Of a DNA stretch of 64,000 nucleotides, positions 47,805-59,387 are shown piece by piece (within the stretch, counting starts at the first letter, position 1; every line of letters begins with the position of its first letter). The translations under genes and the position numbers were made by a program. The notes under the pieces are model-generated. The model saw only the letters and a list, made by a program, of their open reading frames with translations, searched no databases and was not told where the DNA came from. This DNA comes from Serripes groenlandicus (lineage: Eukaryota; Mollusca; Bivalvia; Cardiida; Cardiidae), in NCBI GenBank assembly GCA_031761405.1, contig JASEVX010000005.1, positions 30,615,127-30,679,126 of the forward strand. Direction: 5' to 3'.

Positions 47805-48091
47805 AGCTCGCCTTTAAAACCTCCACCTGGTGAGCAACGACAGCTCTTGTTCCAAATTTAAATACTGAATTAAAATTAAACCACCAATTTTCTTAGATGT
47901 TGCATTTAAAAGTGCCTTATCAGTTTCAGTTGAGAGGACTAATACTAGCAAATGCTAATTTCTTGAAATCTTTATATATGCTGGCTTTACCCCCACCCCC
48001 ATGTCCCTCATACAACAAATGATATTTGCAGCAGAAGACATTGAAAACATTGAGGAAATAGTATGGCAAAATCTCCAAAAAGCAATATTGA

Positions 48092-48298
48092 TTAACCCTT
48101 ACCATCATATAGATGTCTTCTTATGCATTTGCAGCAGACGACTTTTTGAAACATTGACGAGTAATTTCTCCTTTTGCCACAATGATTTCAACTTTAATCA
48201 ATAAGTGTTCTTTCATGTACTGAGAGATTTTTCAAAATTTTGCTTAGATGTTTTCAATGTTGTCTGCTGCTGATTTACTGTATGTTTGAAAGGGTTAA
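48092..48298. mobile_element. TTAA-MITE, full length
   Basis: TTAACCCTTACCATCATATA to TATGTTTGAAAGGGTTAA. Fragments lie at 47999-48080 and 48508-48545. Confidence 0.78.
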
Positions 48299-48674
48299 AG
48301 GTTGATAGATGTCTGCTGCTTTCCTTCAAAAGACATCTGCATTTGAGAAAGAATAAGTATTACAGATTTTTTTCTGAGAAAAAAGGATATTATTCTGTTT
48401 TAAATATTATCTTTTTCCAACAGCATTTGGAAATATTGTCTTACTCTTTATCAAAGAAAGAGACTGCTGGAATATATTATTATATTCCTCATAAGTTTTG
48501 TATATATTAACCCTTTTACACATATAGCAAATCTGCAGTACAAATTTATCTATATCTTTGAAAGTAGCCGTTCATACAATCATTTCCACAAACCAGTACA
48601 ACATAATTATCTGCTGCAGACAACTTTTAATTTGATAGAATAAACATTATTAAATAATCAGTTTATGGATCAGT

Positions 48675-48727
48675 TTTTATACCCCCTTCGAAGAAGAGGG
48701 GGTATATAGGAGTCACTGTGTCAGGCA

Positions 48728-48758
<31 letters not shown>

Positions 48759-49162
48759 GGTCGGAAGCCATATTTTGTCCGGCCTATTTATTACAAACCA
48801 CTGGGTGGATTTTCAATAAAATTTTACATGAAGCTTCTATACCAAGAGGAGATGTGCATATCCTAAAGGGGTTACAAATGCATGATATTTTACAGAGTTA
48901 TGGCCCTTTTACTAATTAAGTTATGGTGTAGGTCAAGGTGCTGTTTAGGGGGTATTTTTCCGGCCTATTTCTTACAAACCACTGGGTGGAATTCAATAAA
49001 AGTTTACATGAAGCTGCTATACCAAGAGGAGATGTGCATATCCTAAAGGGGTTACAATTGCATGATATTTTACAGAGTTATGGCGCTTTTTCTAATTAAG
49101 TTATGGTATAGGTCAAGGTGCTGTTTAGGGGGTATTTATCATCTTCAGTGATAGTTCTAGTT
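48675..49162 (+). mobile_element. Tandem-repeat element, family G-like (2 units of about 180 bp)
   Basis: The 5' hairpin TACCCCCTTCGAAGAAGAGG plus GGGTATATAGGAGTCAC is followed by a CTGT microsatellite (48728-48758). Units begin CCGGCCTATTT (48780, 48960). The 3' end is ATCATCTTCAGTGAT (49138-49152), then AGTTCTAGTT, matching the end at 19879-19903. Confidence 0.72.
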
Positions 49163-49258
49163 CCATTTAGTTTCAACCCTTTCCCACATACATTACATCT
49201 GCAGCAGAGGACATTGAAAAATCATGGCAAAAAAATGGAAATTCTCAATAAATAAAAG

Positions 49259-49543
49259 TATTTATCACATGACAATGCTTGTATCCGATGTAATATACCC
49301 ATTACGTATTCCTTATATACAACATGTGTAATATAACATGACCGAATACTATGAAAATGAGGTCACATCAGCGGTATGATGTCATACGTTAGTCACTTTG
49401 GAAAACCCGATTTTTTCTTTGAGTGTTTCGTCATGTGATAAAAAGAATCTGACATTCGTTGTCATTTCATAAACAGTTTTATTAAACCTCTGAAATTGTC
49501 CAAGAAATTTGTTATATGAAATGACAACTCATGTCAGATTCTA
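49259..49543. repeat. Two back-to-back inverted-repeat elements
   Basis: Element 1 is bounded by TTATCACATGAC (49260-49271) and GTCATGTGATAA (49430-49441). Immediately after, AGAATCTGACAT and GTTGTCATTTCATA (from 49444) pair with TATGAAATGACAAC and ATGTCAGATTCT (to about 49543). Confidence 0.65.
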
Positions 49544-49609
49544 TATATATGATATTTAGTAGAGTTGAAAACATTATGTCAATGAGAAATTTTTCCACTA
49601 TGATTTTGA

Positions 49610-49911
49610 TTGATTGATTGATTGTTTGGGGTTTAACGCCGTTTTTAACAATTTCTCAGTTATATCACGGCGGCCAGTTCACCTACTCATGCATTTCCTG
49701 GTTTTCTCACACCAGTACTCCACACAACAATCTTCCCAAGCAACTGGCTGCTTTTCCACATAGACTAAGCCCATTGGTGGAAGACGAATGACGCATGTCG
49801 CATTGACTTTTGTCAATCGTCGGAAAGAAAGTTGGCCGAGCCGGGATTCAAACTCACAACCCCTGGATTGACAGCCCGCGTCGCTACCGACTGAGCTACC
49901 GGGGCTCGGCT
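49610..49911 (-). mobile_element. SINE2, full length, 12-bp target duplication
   Basis: CTATGATTTTGA occurs at 49598-49609 and 49912-49923. Minus strand: GGTAGCTCAGTCGGTAGCGA, B box GAGTTTGAATCCCGGCTC; 3' tail of TCAA/TGAT repeats. Confidence 0.88.
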
Positions 49912-50009
49912 CTATGATTTTGAAAGTCATCTGCTGTAGATATGTAAAAATGCTGAAGTAATTATTTAAATATGGTCGGGTATGATATCTGCTATTAACT
50001 TACTGTATA

Positions 50010-50231
50010 TTCCCCCATACAACAAATCAACAGCAGACAACTCTGAAATGATTTAGACGAAAATGTAGAAAATCTTTATGAATGTAAGCATAATTCTTTA
50101 CTAGAAATTGAAATCATTGTGGCAAAGGGAAAAATTGCACTTTACGAGTAATTGCTCCCTTTGTCACAATGTTTCCAAAAGACGTCTGCTGAAGATGTGA
50201 CAAAAAGCATCTGTATGTGGGAAAGGGATAT
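50010..50231. mobile_element. TTAA-MITE, decayed left end
   Basis: TCCCCCATACAACAAATC to GTATGTGGGAAAGGGATA. Confidence 0.7.
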
Positions 50232-50324
50232 ATATGAATGTTTGTTGTTTTCGAATGGTGAAGAAATTTGTATTTTTTATAAAATAAATTTCCACAAAAA
50301 AAAAGGTACAGATTTCACCACCTA

Positions 50325-50496
50325 GGCAGAGTCGCGGTAGCTAAGTTGGTATCAACTTTGGCTGTCAATCCAGACATTGTGAGTTTGAATACCAACTGGG
50401 CCACATTGTTTTCTACTTTAGTTATAGGTTATCCATTCTATTAAAGAGATTTTCTGGGTTTTTTCTGCAGAATTGTCGTATGAGGGAAAGGGTTAA
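50325..50496 (+). mobile_element. SINE2 head fragment joined to a MITE right half
   Basis: AGTCGCGGTAGCTAAGTTGG through CCAACTGGGCC (50325-50401), then the family A right half from CACATTGTTTTCTAC to GAGGGAAAGGGTTAA. Confidence 0.6.
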
Positions 50497-50507
50497 AAGA
50501 AATTGGT

Positions 50508-51378
50508 TGCTTATACCTATCCCACATACAACAAATCTACAGCAGATGACTTTGGAAACATTTAGTCAAATATACGGAAACTCTATAAATGAAAGAACAA
50601 TTGTTGAATAAAGTTGAAAACATAATGACAAAAGGAGAAATTGCGCATTATGAGCAATTTTTCCTGGTGTCACAATGTTTTCAAAAGTGGTCTGCTGCAG
50701 AGGTGTAAATATGAGGGAAAGGGTTAACGGATGTGACCACTAGCACAAGTTTAACTGTAATGTTGAAAAGGCTGTAAAACGTTAGAAAAGTTCAACAATC
50801 TTCTCACATATATTCATGACTGTCATCTTGACTGCGTGATATTCCCTATTATCTCAAAGAATATTGCACAGTAAACACTTGATTGTGATATCCGTAAGTT
50901 AGTCATCTGCATTACTAATCACTTATATCAAGCATATTAATATATTCTTTACAGTAAAATATACATATTTAACCCTTTCCCTCATACGACAATACTGCAG
51001 CAGACGACTTTGAACATATTTTGTCAAAAAGTACAAAATCTCTATAATTGAATGGATAACCTATGACTAAAAGTGGAAAACATTGTGGCAAAAGGAGAAA
51101 TTGCACGTTTTGTGCAATTTCTTCTTTTGTCACTATGTTTTCAAATAGCCGTCTGCTGCAGAGGCGTCAAAAAGTGTCTACATGAGGGAAAGGGATAAAG
51201 TAAAAATTGAGAATCTTTAGGACATCAATGAAGTTAATTAATCCCGCTTTCCATCATAATTATAGACTATTTTGATGCATTAGCAGCAGAAGACATTTGA
51301 CATCAGGGCAAAAGGAAAACTTGCTCATAATGATTTTAGTCTTCCGTTGCATATTTCATGTATGTGTGAAACGGTAAA
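50508..51378. mobile_element. Three TTAA-MITEs
   Basis: 50508-50728 (right end GAGGGAAAGGGTTAA), 50969-51198 (TTAACCCTTTCCCTCATACG to GAGGGAAAGGGATAA) and a shortened copy at 51238-51378. Confidence 0.75.
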
Positions 51379-51453
51379 AAAGCACTGGCTAACAAACTTT
51401 TGTACAATTCTTTGATATGAAAAAAAAATTCATGAGGAAAAGAATAAACTTAC

Positions 51454-51538
51454 CATTGGTATTGGCAATATCTCTTTCGGCGCCGAATTGTTTAAAGTAG
51501 ACTTTTCCATGTTCAAACTCGGACGACTCTATTTTCAT
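51454..51538 (-). CDS. Putative orphan first coding exon
   Basis: On the minus strand an ATG at 51538 opens 28 codons, MKIESSEFEHGKVYFKQFGA then ERDIANTN, and stops at a consensus donor (AATG/gtaagt) in phase 1. The sequence is non-repetitive and its composition is protein-like, unlike its MITE-rich surroundings. An almost perfect palindrome lies just upstream (51579-51642). I could not find later exons between here and 35.4 kb. The family is not recognised. Confidence 0.42.
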
Positions 51539-51578
51539 GTTATAGGATTTTTGGAATATTTTTATAACTAACAGCCAA

Positions 51579-51642
51579 ACAATGCAGATTTCAGGTGAGA
51601 CAGCTCGTTACGAGCTGACTCACCTGAATCTGTATTGTTTGC
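51579..51642. repeat. 64-bp palindrome
   Basis: Arms AAACAATGCAGATTTCAGG and CCTGAATCTGTATTGTTT, with AGCTCGT/ACGAGCT at the centre, give a stem of nearly 30 bp. It lies about 40 bp upstream of the orphan exon ATG at 51538. Confidence 0.75.
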
Positions 51643-51837
51643 AAAAAGCTCAATATTGCCTTTGGCGCTGACAGAGATATAGAAATAAAATGCTGTAATA
51701 CAAATGTATAACTGAATTACTGTTGAAAGAGGCATACATTGCTTATCATGTAGAACAAATTTGAAAAGAACATAAATTAATATTGACCCATCAAATATGA
51801 AAACTCTTCATCTGTTTAATGAATAAAAATGTATTTG

Positions 51838-52064
51838 TTTAACCCCTTCCCACACATACCCTTTCTGACGCCTCTGCAGCAAATGACTTTTGTAAACATT
51901 GTGGCAAAATAATTAATTTCCCTTATTGAGCAATTTGTCCTTTTGACATTAATTATTTCAATTCGATTCAATAATCATACTTTCATTTATAATGAGTTTC
52001 CACATTTTTGTCAAGATAATTTCAAAGTGGTCTGCTGCAGATAAGTTGTATGTGGTAAAGGATT
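51838..52064. mobile_element. TTAA-MITE
   Basis: TTAACCCCTTCCCACACATA to TATGTGGTAAAGGATTGA. Confidence 0.7.
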
Positions 52065-52554
52065 GATTTAAACAAGTTATAATATATGGAGATATATATA
52101 TATATAACACAATGAACAGGGGTGTTTTGGAACAGTCCATTTAAATCTAAAGTAAGGTCAGGTTTTCATTAGCCCGTCAGGAGCACGAAATGTGACCATA
52201 AGAACCAATGGGAGAGCATAAAAACTCAACTCTTGTTCTAAAGTCTATTGATAAATGACAGCAGAACCAGAATTTTCCGGTTTCATCTCACTCTCTCCCC
52301 CCCTTTTTCTTTCAATGATAGCCGACTATTGTGATAGTGTTATTTTTGCCTTGCAGGGCTTTATAGTGATAAACATCAGGGGTGAATTTAAAGACACTGT
52401 CATCGATATATTAGGCAGTCGTAGGATAGGAGCAAGCCAGCTAGGACACACAGACCAAGGACTGCATTGGTGGGCTGGATTAAATAAACTGTCTTAGAAA
52501 CAAAGGTTTGTTGAACATTTTTTTTTTGGTGATTTGAAATATCAATAGATGATT

Positions 52555-52973
52555 TTAGTCTTTCCCACATACAGCAAATCTGCAGCGGACGTCTTTGAAA
52601 ACGTCTTGACAAAAATGTGAAAAATCTCTATTAATAATGGTATAATAATTAAATAAAGTTGAAAACAATGTGGCAAAAGGAGAAATTGCGCGTTTTGAGC
52701 AATTTCTCCTTTTGTCACAATGTTTTCAAAAGTCGTCTGCTTCAGATGCGTCAGAAAGCGTCTTAGAATACATGGGAAAGGGTTAATATATCTGTAGCAG
52801 ATGAAGTGTGGAAATATTGTGATAAAAGGAGAAATTACTCATACTACTCATTTGACTACTTTTGCCACAATTTTTTTTCTAATTCATTTAAAACTAATAT
52901 ACTTCTATTTATATAGATTGTATATTCATTTTTTTGACTTTTGCCTCAATTTGTTGTATGAGGGAGAGGGTTT
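52555..52973. mobile_element. Two adjacent TTAA-MITEs
   Basis: 52555-52786 (right-palindrome form, end CATGGGAAAGGGTTAA) and 52787-52973 (left end lost, right end TATGAGGGAGAGGGTTTA). Confidence 0.72.
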
Positions 52974-53159
52974 ACCAATTTTATCAGAATATATTAGATG
53001 ATTACTTTTAAATTAAAAAAAAAAAAGATGACCAATAGGAAAATTTCAGAAAACAGGAAATAACTCTTTTTATATAAGGATAAAAAAGGATAAGTATAGT
53101 GTGGACTGGTCCATTACATGTCATTTTAGGTAAAAGCTTAACTTATAAAATTGTCCTAA

Positions 53160-53760
53160 ATTTTAACCCTTTTCCCTGCAGACACAATTGCGCACTACTC
53201 TTATAGTTGGTTTGTTTTATTGGGGTTTTATGCCGTTTTCAACATTATTTCAGTTATATCACGGCGACAGTTCACTTATTCATGATCCCTTGGTAAACAA
53301 ACCAGTACTAGGCTAGGAAATGTGCCTTAGGGCACTCCAATATGACCGTCGTGCCGTGACTTGGGATCAAACCCGGGATGCCCGGTTTCAAATTCCCGAC
53401 GCTAACAACTCGGCCTCGGTGGATTCCTTCATCCACTGGATATGTACATTTGCTATGGATAATTAGATATTATTGTTTTTGTTTCATGTTTCTTCATTGA
53501 TTTATAATAGTGTGTGTCCCTTGTATGTTGTATATGAATGGTACTCTCCATATCGAGGGCTTCATGCAGAACAGTTGTAACTACATCTTGTTACAAGTTA
53601 TAGTTACAACTGTTTTGCACAAAGCCATCGATTATGTGGAGGCAATGAAAAATTCCTACTCCATGTACTGCTATTTCCTTTTGCCACATCATTTTCTACT
53701 CCATTCAGTAAACATTATACTTTCATTTATAAAGACTTTCCATATTTTTACCTAGTTATT
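53160..53760. mobile_element. MITE pieces flanking a SINE1
   Basis: Left end TTAACCCTTTTCCCTGCAG at 53162-53195, SINE1 (minus strand) at 53203-53432 (head CCGAGTTGTTAGCGTCGGG on the minus strand), and a possible right half of the MITE at about 53670-53760. Confidence 0.6.
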
Positions 53761-53791
53761 GGCTGCAATTTTGTTTTTATTTTGGAAATGG

Positions 53792-54464
53792 TCAACCCTT
53801 TCCGACATACAACAAATCTGCAGCAGACGACTTTAAAAACAATCACGCAAAAACATCTCTGTAAATGAAGGTATAATGATTGCAATAAGTGGTGAAAACA
53901 GTGTGGCAAAAGGTGAAAGTGCTTGTTTTGAGCAATTTCTCCTTTTGCCACAATGTTTTCAAATTTTGTTTAGTAATTATACCTATTTTCCATATTTTTT
54001 TAGTAGACATTTTCAAAGTTGTATGCCATAGATTTGCTGTATGTGGGAAAGGGTTAAGATAGGTTTATGTTTTTGAAGCAGTCATCTCTCAAAATGTTTA
54101 TTTTTGTTATATCCTTCACTGTAAGGTGTAGATAAAATTTACGCTTGCTTGCGGTAACAAACTGTGGAGCAAAATTAGGCGTGAAATGCCCAGCTTATCA
54201 TAACAAAATGGGAAGAGGGGCACAATTAAGTACATTAACCCTTTCCCCCATATGACAATTCTGCAGCAGACGATTTTGAACATATTCTGTCAAAAAATGG
54301 AAAATCTCTTTAATTGAATGGATAACCTATGACTAAAAGTGGAAAACATTGTTGGCAAAAGGAGAAATTGCTTGTTTTGAGCAATTTCTTCTTTAGTCAC
54401 TATGTTTTCAAAAAGCTGTCTGCTGCAGAGGCATCAGAAATCCCTATATGAGGGAAAGGGTTAA
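53792..54464. mobile_element. Two TTAA-MITEs
   Basis: 53792-54057 (266 bp, with an extra inner segment) and 54235-54464 (TTAACCCTTTCCCCCATATG to GAGGGAAAGGGTTAA). Confidence 0.78.
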
Positions 54465-54540
54465 TGGAAAATCATACTACAAAATTTAATAGTCTTTGAT
54501 TTATGCTTTTGATAATACATTATCAAATTTTATTCACACA

Positions 54541-54767
54541 TAACCCATTACTTCACGCAGACGACATTTGACGCCTGCTGCTGCAGACGACTTTTAAAAA
54601 CATTGCAATAAAAGGTGAAATTGCTCAAAACGAGCAATTTCACCTCTTATTGCAATATTTTTAACTCTTTAACAATATAAATCTTTCAGTTTTCTAGATT
54701 GGTGAAATTGTTAGTCTGATGATTGTAAAGCAGACGACTTATGAAAAGCCATGTGAATTAATGGGAT
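54541..54767. mobile_element. MITE subfamily B, best-preserved copy
   Basis: ATAACCCATTACTTCACGCA to ATGTGAATTAATGGGAT, centre GGTGAAATTGCTCAAAACGA, then GCAATTTCACC. Confidence 0.75.
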
Positions 54768-54819
54768 GATGAAAATAAGTAATCCGACAAAGATTTGACT
54801 GTGCAGGTTACATTTATCA

Positions 54820-55290
54820 CCTTCCTCCCACATACAACAATTCTGCAGCAGATGACTTTGAAAACACCTGAACAAAAATATAAAAAATCTGTCTAAAAAG
54901 AAGGTGCTATATTGAATAAAGTTAAAAACATTGTGGCAAAAGGAGAAATTTATCTCAATGAGCAATTTCTCCGTTTTACACGTTGTTTTCAAGAATCGTC
55001 TGGTGCAGATGCGTCAGAAAGTGTCTGTATGTTGGAAAGGGAAAGCTAAAACTTAAATCCAAAACTTAGATAAATTGTATTATGTGTATTCACTGGCAAA
55101 TCCTTGCCCTGATTTTTGCAGACAACCTTTTAAAACATGCTTTAAACAGGAAATATCGCTTTTTATCATGATGTTTTTATTGTTGCATTGAAATGCTACC
55201 TTAAATTTGGCAGACGTTCAACTTTCTTCCATAGATGATTTCAAAGCAGACGGCTCTAAAATGATCATATATATGGTAATGGTTGAAATA
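54820..55290. mobile_element. One TTAA-MITE and a decayed relative
   Basis: 54820-55044 (CTTCCTCCCACATACAAC to TATGTTGGAAAGGGAAA). 55090-55285 keeps only GCAGAC and AGACGGC blocks. Confidence 0.6.
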
Positions 55291-55633
55291 GGTGTATTCT
55301 CATGTGACATAAATCTAGCAAGTACCCAAAGGCAAAGGAATTGAGTGGAGAAATGCAGTTAGGACTGACAATTCTTGAATAAGGCAAGTAATGAAGAGTC
55401 TGAAAATGTCAAAACCAATCACATAGAAAAGGTGAAAATACTCCTTCCAGAAACTTGTTTACCCCTAAGGACTCCTGTTTAACTGATGTAGATATGTAAT
55501 TAAAGATAGTATTCAGAGGTGTCTGAATCATTAAAATATTGTTAATTAACATTGCCCCATTGGCAATATGTGTGTGCTTAGTGCAATATAACTGTAACTA
55601 TAATTTGTTACAAGGTGAAGTTACAACCATTTT

Positions 55634-55860
55634 ACTTCAACCCTTTCCCACATTCAACAATTCTGCAGCAGACGACTTTGAAATCATAGTAACAAAAACC
55701 TAAAAAAATATCCATAAAAGATAGCTTGAAAGAAAGTTGAAAACATTGTGGCCAAAGAAGAAATTGCTCATGATGAGCAATTTCAACTTTGGCCACAATG
55801 TTTTCAAAAGTCATCTGCTGCTATTGCGTCAAAATGCGTCTGCAGCTTGGAAAGGGTGAA
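55634..55860. mobile_element. TTAA-MITE, right-palindrome form with long hairpin
   Basis: Arms from GAAAACATTGTGGCCAAAG (55739) to CTTTGGCCACAATGTTTTC (55807) enclose GAAATTGCTCATGATGAGCA. The stem is about 30 bp. Confidence 0.8.
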
Positions 55861-55959
55861 GCCATCAAAATATGGATGTTCAATTTTACTCTCGATAAAT
55901 TCTACACTCTTGTTTAAAATAAATGTATGTGTGCCATATTGATATAGAATATGTAAATT

Positions 55960-56080
55960 TAATTATTGTTGGTGTTTTACGCTGCTTTCAACATTTTCCT
56001 AGTTATTTCACAGCATTTCCTGGGTAAGTTACCAGCTAGCTAGTACTACGGGTCCATTTATCCTGACACCAGTCAGTCAG
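55960..56080 (-). mobile_element. SINE body fragment
   Basis: GTTTTACGCTGCTTTCAACA resembles the 3' body of SINE1; no head is visible. Confidence 0.4.
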
Positions 56081-56210
56081 TCATAATGGCAATATTTGTT
56101 AATGCTTAATGCAAAACAATATTACCACAATCAAACCAAGGTGGATGTTCTAACACTACATCATTGAGGAGGTAGAATATGTAAATCACCAGAGGCAAAA
56201 TGCTTTGCTG

Positions 56211-57001
56211 TTAACCCGTTCCCACATACAACAAATTTGCAGCAGACGACTTTGAAAATATAGTGACAAAAATCTGAAAAATCTCCAAAAAAAGATAGCT
56301 TAATTGTTAAATAAAGTTGAAAACATTTTGGCCAAAGGAGAAATTGCTCATCATGAGCAATTTCACCCTTGGCGACAATGTTTTCTAAAGTCATCTGCTG
56401 CTATTGCATCAAAATGCGTCTGCAGGTGGGAAAGGGAATAATGCCTATAACGTATTTGAACTTCTTAAACTTCCTATTCAAAATTTTAAACTTCAACATT
56501 TTGAAAAGGAAATTACACAATGCAACCCTGTTCCCACATACAGATAATTTCTGGAGCCTCTGCAGCAGTCAACTTTAGAACACATCCAGGGAAAGGAGAA
56601 ATTGCTCATGAGAATTGAAATAAATCTTCATCTATAGACAGTTTCCCTATTTTTGACTTAATGTTGAAAGGGTTTTTTAAAAGTCAAACTAGTTGAAAAT
56701 TCAAACTTGCCATAGGGTGATGTTTATAAACAATTCATTCCTTTTGATATAAAGATGTCTATCAATATGTCTGCCTTATTCTAACTAACTTCATAAAGTT
56801 GCCATATTTTGTCAAAGCCATTCTCACATGCCGACGTTTTAATTTGGTCAACATTGTGACAAAAGCAGAAGTTGTTCTTAATGACCAATTTCCCTATTGC
56901 CACAATGTTATAAACTCTATTTAATAATCATATATAATCATCATGGAGATGTTAAATACTTTCACTTCAAAGTTTTCAAAGTTGTCAGGGAAAAGGTTAA
57001 C
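56211..57001. mobile_element. Three TTAA-MITEs, two decayed
   Basis: 56211-56441 (left end TTAACCCGTTCCCACATA, GCTCATCATGAGC centre), 56521-56660 (left half) and 56817-57001 (right end GGGAAAAGGTTAA). Confidence 0.7.
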
Positions 57002-57137
57002 TCCTTATGTATGATGAAAATGCATTTTTGTCAGTCCTTCATCAACAATTTGCTTCGGATAGTTTCATCTTATTTTCATCAAGTATTTTGAGTTTGTTTG
57101 TCTTAAGAAAGGATTTGTGGACACAAGAGGTCGCTTG

Positions 57138-57420
57138 TTTAGCTCACCTTAGCACAAAGTGCTCAGGGTGAACTATTGTGATCCCCTTTAGTCCGTCATC
57201 CACTGTGCGTCTTTCATTTTCTAGAATTACCTTGTTCACACTTTACAGGCAACATCCAATTTGCATCCAATCTTCATAAAAGTTATCAGAACATCCATCT
57301 CCATCACATCTTGGCTAAGTTCCAAAATGGATCATGTGAGGTCAAAAAACAGATCACTGAGGTCAAATATGAAGGAAAATCTTGTTAACTCTCTGGAGGC
57401 CTCATTTTTATTTGTTTGGA
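57138..57420 (+). repeat. Short family C element, 5' part
   Basis: TTTAGCTCACCTTAGCACAA with AGTGCTCAGGGTGAACTATT gives the 5' hairpin. One to two repeat units (TCTTGTTAACTCTCTGGAGG) follow. The 3' hairpin is missing. Confidence 0.6.
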
Positions 57421-57934
57421 ACAAACAAATTTAGTTACTGCAATTCTGAAGCCGTTCGTCTTATGGAAAAGTCCATGAATTTCATACGCGTGAAAGTAGT
57501 ACTCAATACTTGCTCTTACATTTCAAATGTATCACGATATTTGAAATAATGATATATTTATATCGTCTTTGTTTTCTTATGTGGTTCTTATATTCAAAGA
57601 GAATTTGGAAATAAAATGAAACATTGTATTTTAAAACATGAACGCGTAGAGATTTATAAATCTCAATGAGTGAACTGCTACAGGGAAAACTATTTCCGAT
57701 TTAAGCTCCAGATACGGTATTTGAATTTTCAATCACGCATTGAAAATGTAGATAAAAACAGAATTGAAAATATTTTCTTTGTGCCTTGTCGGCCATATAA
57801 ATATAGTATAAAGAATTAAAAAGCAAATATGTGCGTCATAAAATGTATTTAAAATGAGAGTAACACATTTGCAGAGAAATCGTGATCGTCGAATTCTATT
57901 TATAAATACGACGGTATGGGGGGAGGGTCTAAAG

Positions 57935-58045
57935 TGCGGACGCGATCTGCGGACAAATACATTATAGAGGGAAAATGCGGACAAATGCAATATAGAGGGA
58001 AAATGCGGACGCTATAGAATATAGAGCAAATCTGCGGACGCTATG
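57935..58045. repeat. Short tandem repeat with TGCGGAC core
   Basis: Three to four units of about 28 bp, e.g. TATAGAGGGAAAATGCGGAC. A single similar core, AAATGCGGACGG, lies near 59187. Confidence 0.7.
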
Positions 58046-58432
58046 ATTTGTTGTAAAAAATGTTTAATTAAAGATGGGCAAATGTGTATAATTTGTTAAC
58101 ATATGATCATATCCGGGGTTTTCTTTTTAAATATATAATGTGTTTGATTGCTTTTATCAGTGATATAGATTAACCCAAAAATCGAGATCATGCTGAAATG
58201 GAATCTCTTTGTAAAGTATGTTAACGACTTTCCTCTTTATATCATATCTATAGATATCAATAACGAGAATTGATGGATTGATTTTCCGACAAGTAAATGT
58301 CTTTTGACGCATCTGCAGCGGACGAAATTTGAAAACATTGCAAGAATAGAATATGTTGCTAGTAACTAGCCATAGGTTTTGCTTCAATTATATCCTCTCC
58401 TTTACAATCGATTGAAGGGTCATGGGTTCTAG

Positions 58433-58526
58433 TTATTGTTTGGCATCTTCATTTTCTACTTTGTAACTTTCAATAGTTTTTCCATGTGCCATACTACGAG
58501 GCAAATGATCCATGCAACATTCTATT
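58433..58526 (-). CDS. Possible terminal coding exon
   Basis: After a CAG acceptor at 58527-58529 (minus strand) an open frame reads IECCMDHLPRSMAHGKTIES then YKVENEDAKQ and a TAA at 58435-58433. An alternative acceptor lies 10 bases upstream. The hydrophilic ending and non-repetitive DNA suggest a last exon of a gene extending rightward, but no upstream exon was found. It could be chance. Confidence 0.22.
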
Positions 58527-59387
58527 CTGTAGGGTACTTGGAAGGGGCAGAACAATTTAAATAACAAATAAACAATAAGTATATATATATATATAACACT
58601 GTTTCTAGTAATTATATATATATACAACAATAATACTAATCTATAACTAATAAGTTAAATGTTTTTTTCTTGCTGTGTAAACAGTAAAAAGCAACATATA
58701 TTGAAAACATTGTGGGAAAAGGAGAATTTGCTTATTTAAACAATTTCTTAATTCCCATAATCTTTCTTTACCGTCGTATAAACCAAATTTGTATTTGAAG
58801 GCTGTTATAAGTAAAAAAACTTAAATGTTGCCAATTTAATCACATATCTTATCCTTATAATAGCCAAATAATTAACAAAAGTTACAATTGAAGTTCCGCA
58901 TCTGTTGTCAACATATCCACCGGTGCATTAACACAAGATTTGTGAAACCAACTGTGCATATATCACATTGTACCATGACGGTATCGACACATCCCGGCAA
59001 GTTACAAATACATAAATGTATATGATAGGTTTATTGGGAAAAGGGGTTACATTTATAATTTGTTTGGAATGACACTCGTACACAATGGTAATTAACAGTG
59101 AATGGTCACGCATCCTTAATTAATTTGGTAAGCTTAAACACCCTTTAAAGGAAACAGCGGCCAGCTTAGGTGTATACTGTAGAGTAAAATGCGGACGGCA
59201 AAGGTATTTTTCTTGGTTTTCTCTGGAGCATTTAATCCTTTTATAATGCAAATGAATTTAAAAGCCTCTGAAGTCTGAAGCATGTTTCTTTTAAAGTACT
59301 CATATAAATATTAGTACTGCCTTTTTCCACAATATTTTCTACATGATTTCAATTACTCTTTCATTTGGATAGATGTTTCTTTTTTTT

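Larger units (their letters stand above)
49176..49970. mobile_element. TTAA-MITE broken by two insertions
   Basis: The left part (CAACCCTTTCCCACATACAT to about 49262) is separated from the centre (GAGTTGAAAACATTATGTCA at 49562) by an inverted-repeat segment, and from its right part (GAAAGTCATCTGCTGTAG) by a SINE2. Confidence 0.65.

Noticed and set aside
52347..52497. Possible last exon GFIVINIRGEFKDTVIDILG... after a TTGCAG acceptor
   Set aside because: The frame is open to a stop and protein-like, but no compatible upstream exon was found and phase could not be matched to the orphan exon at 35322-35403.
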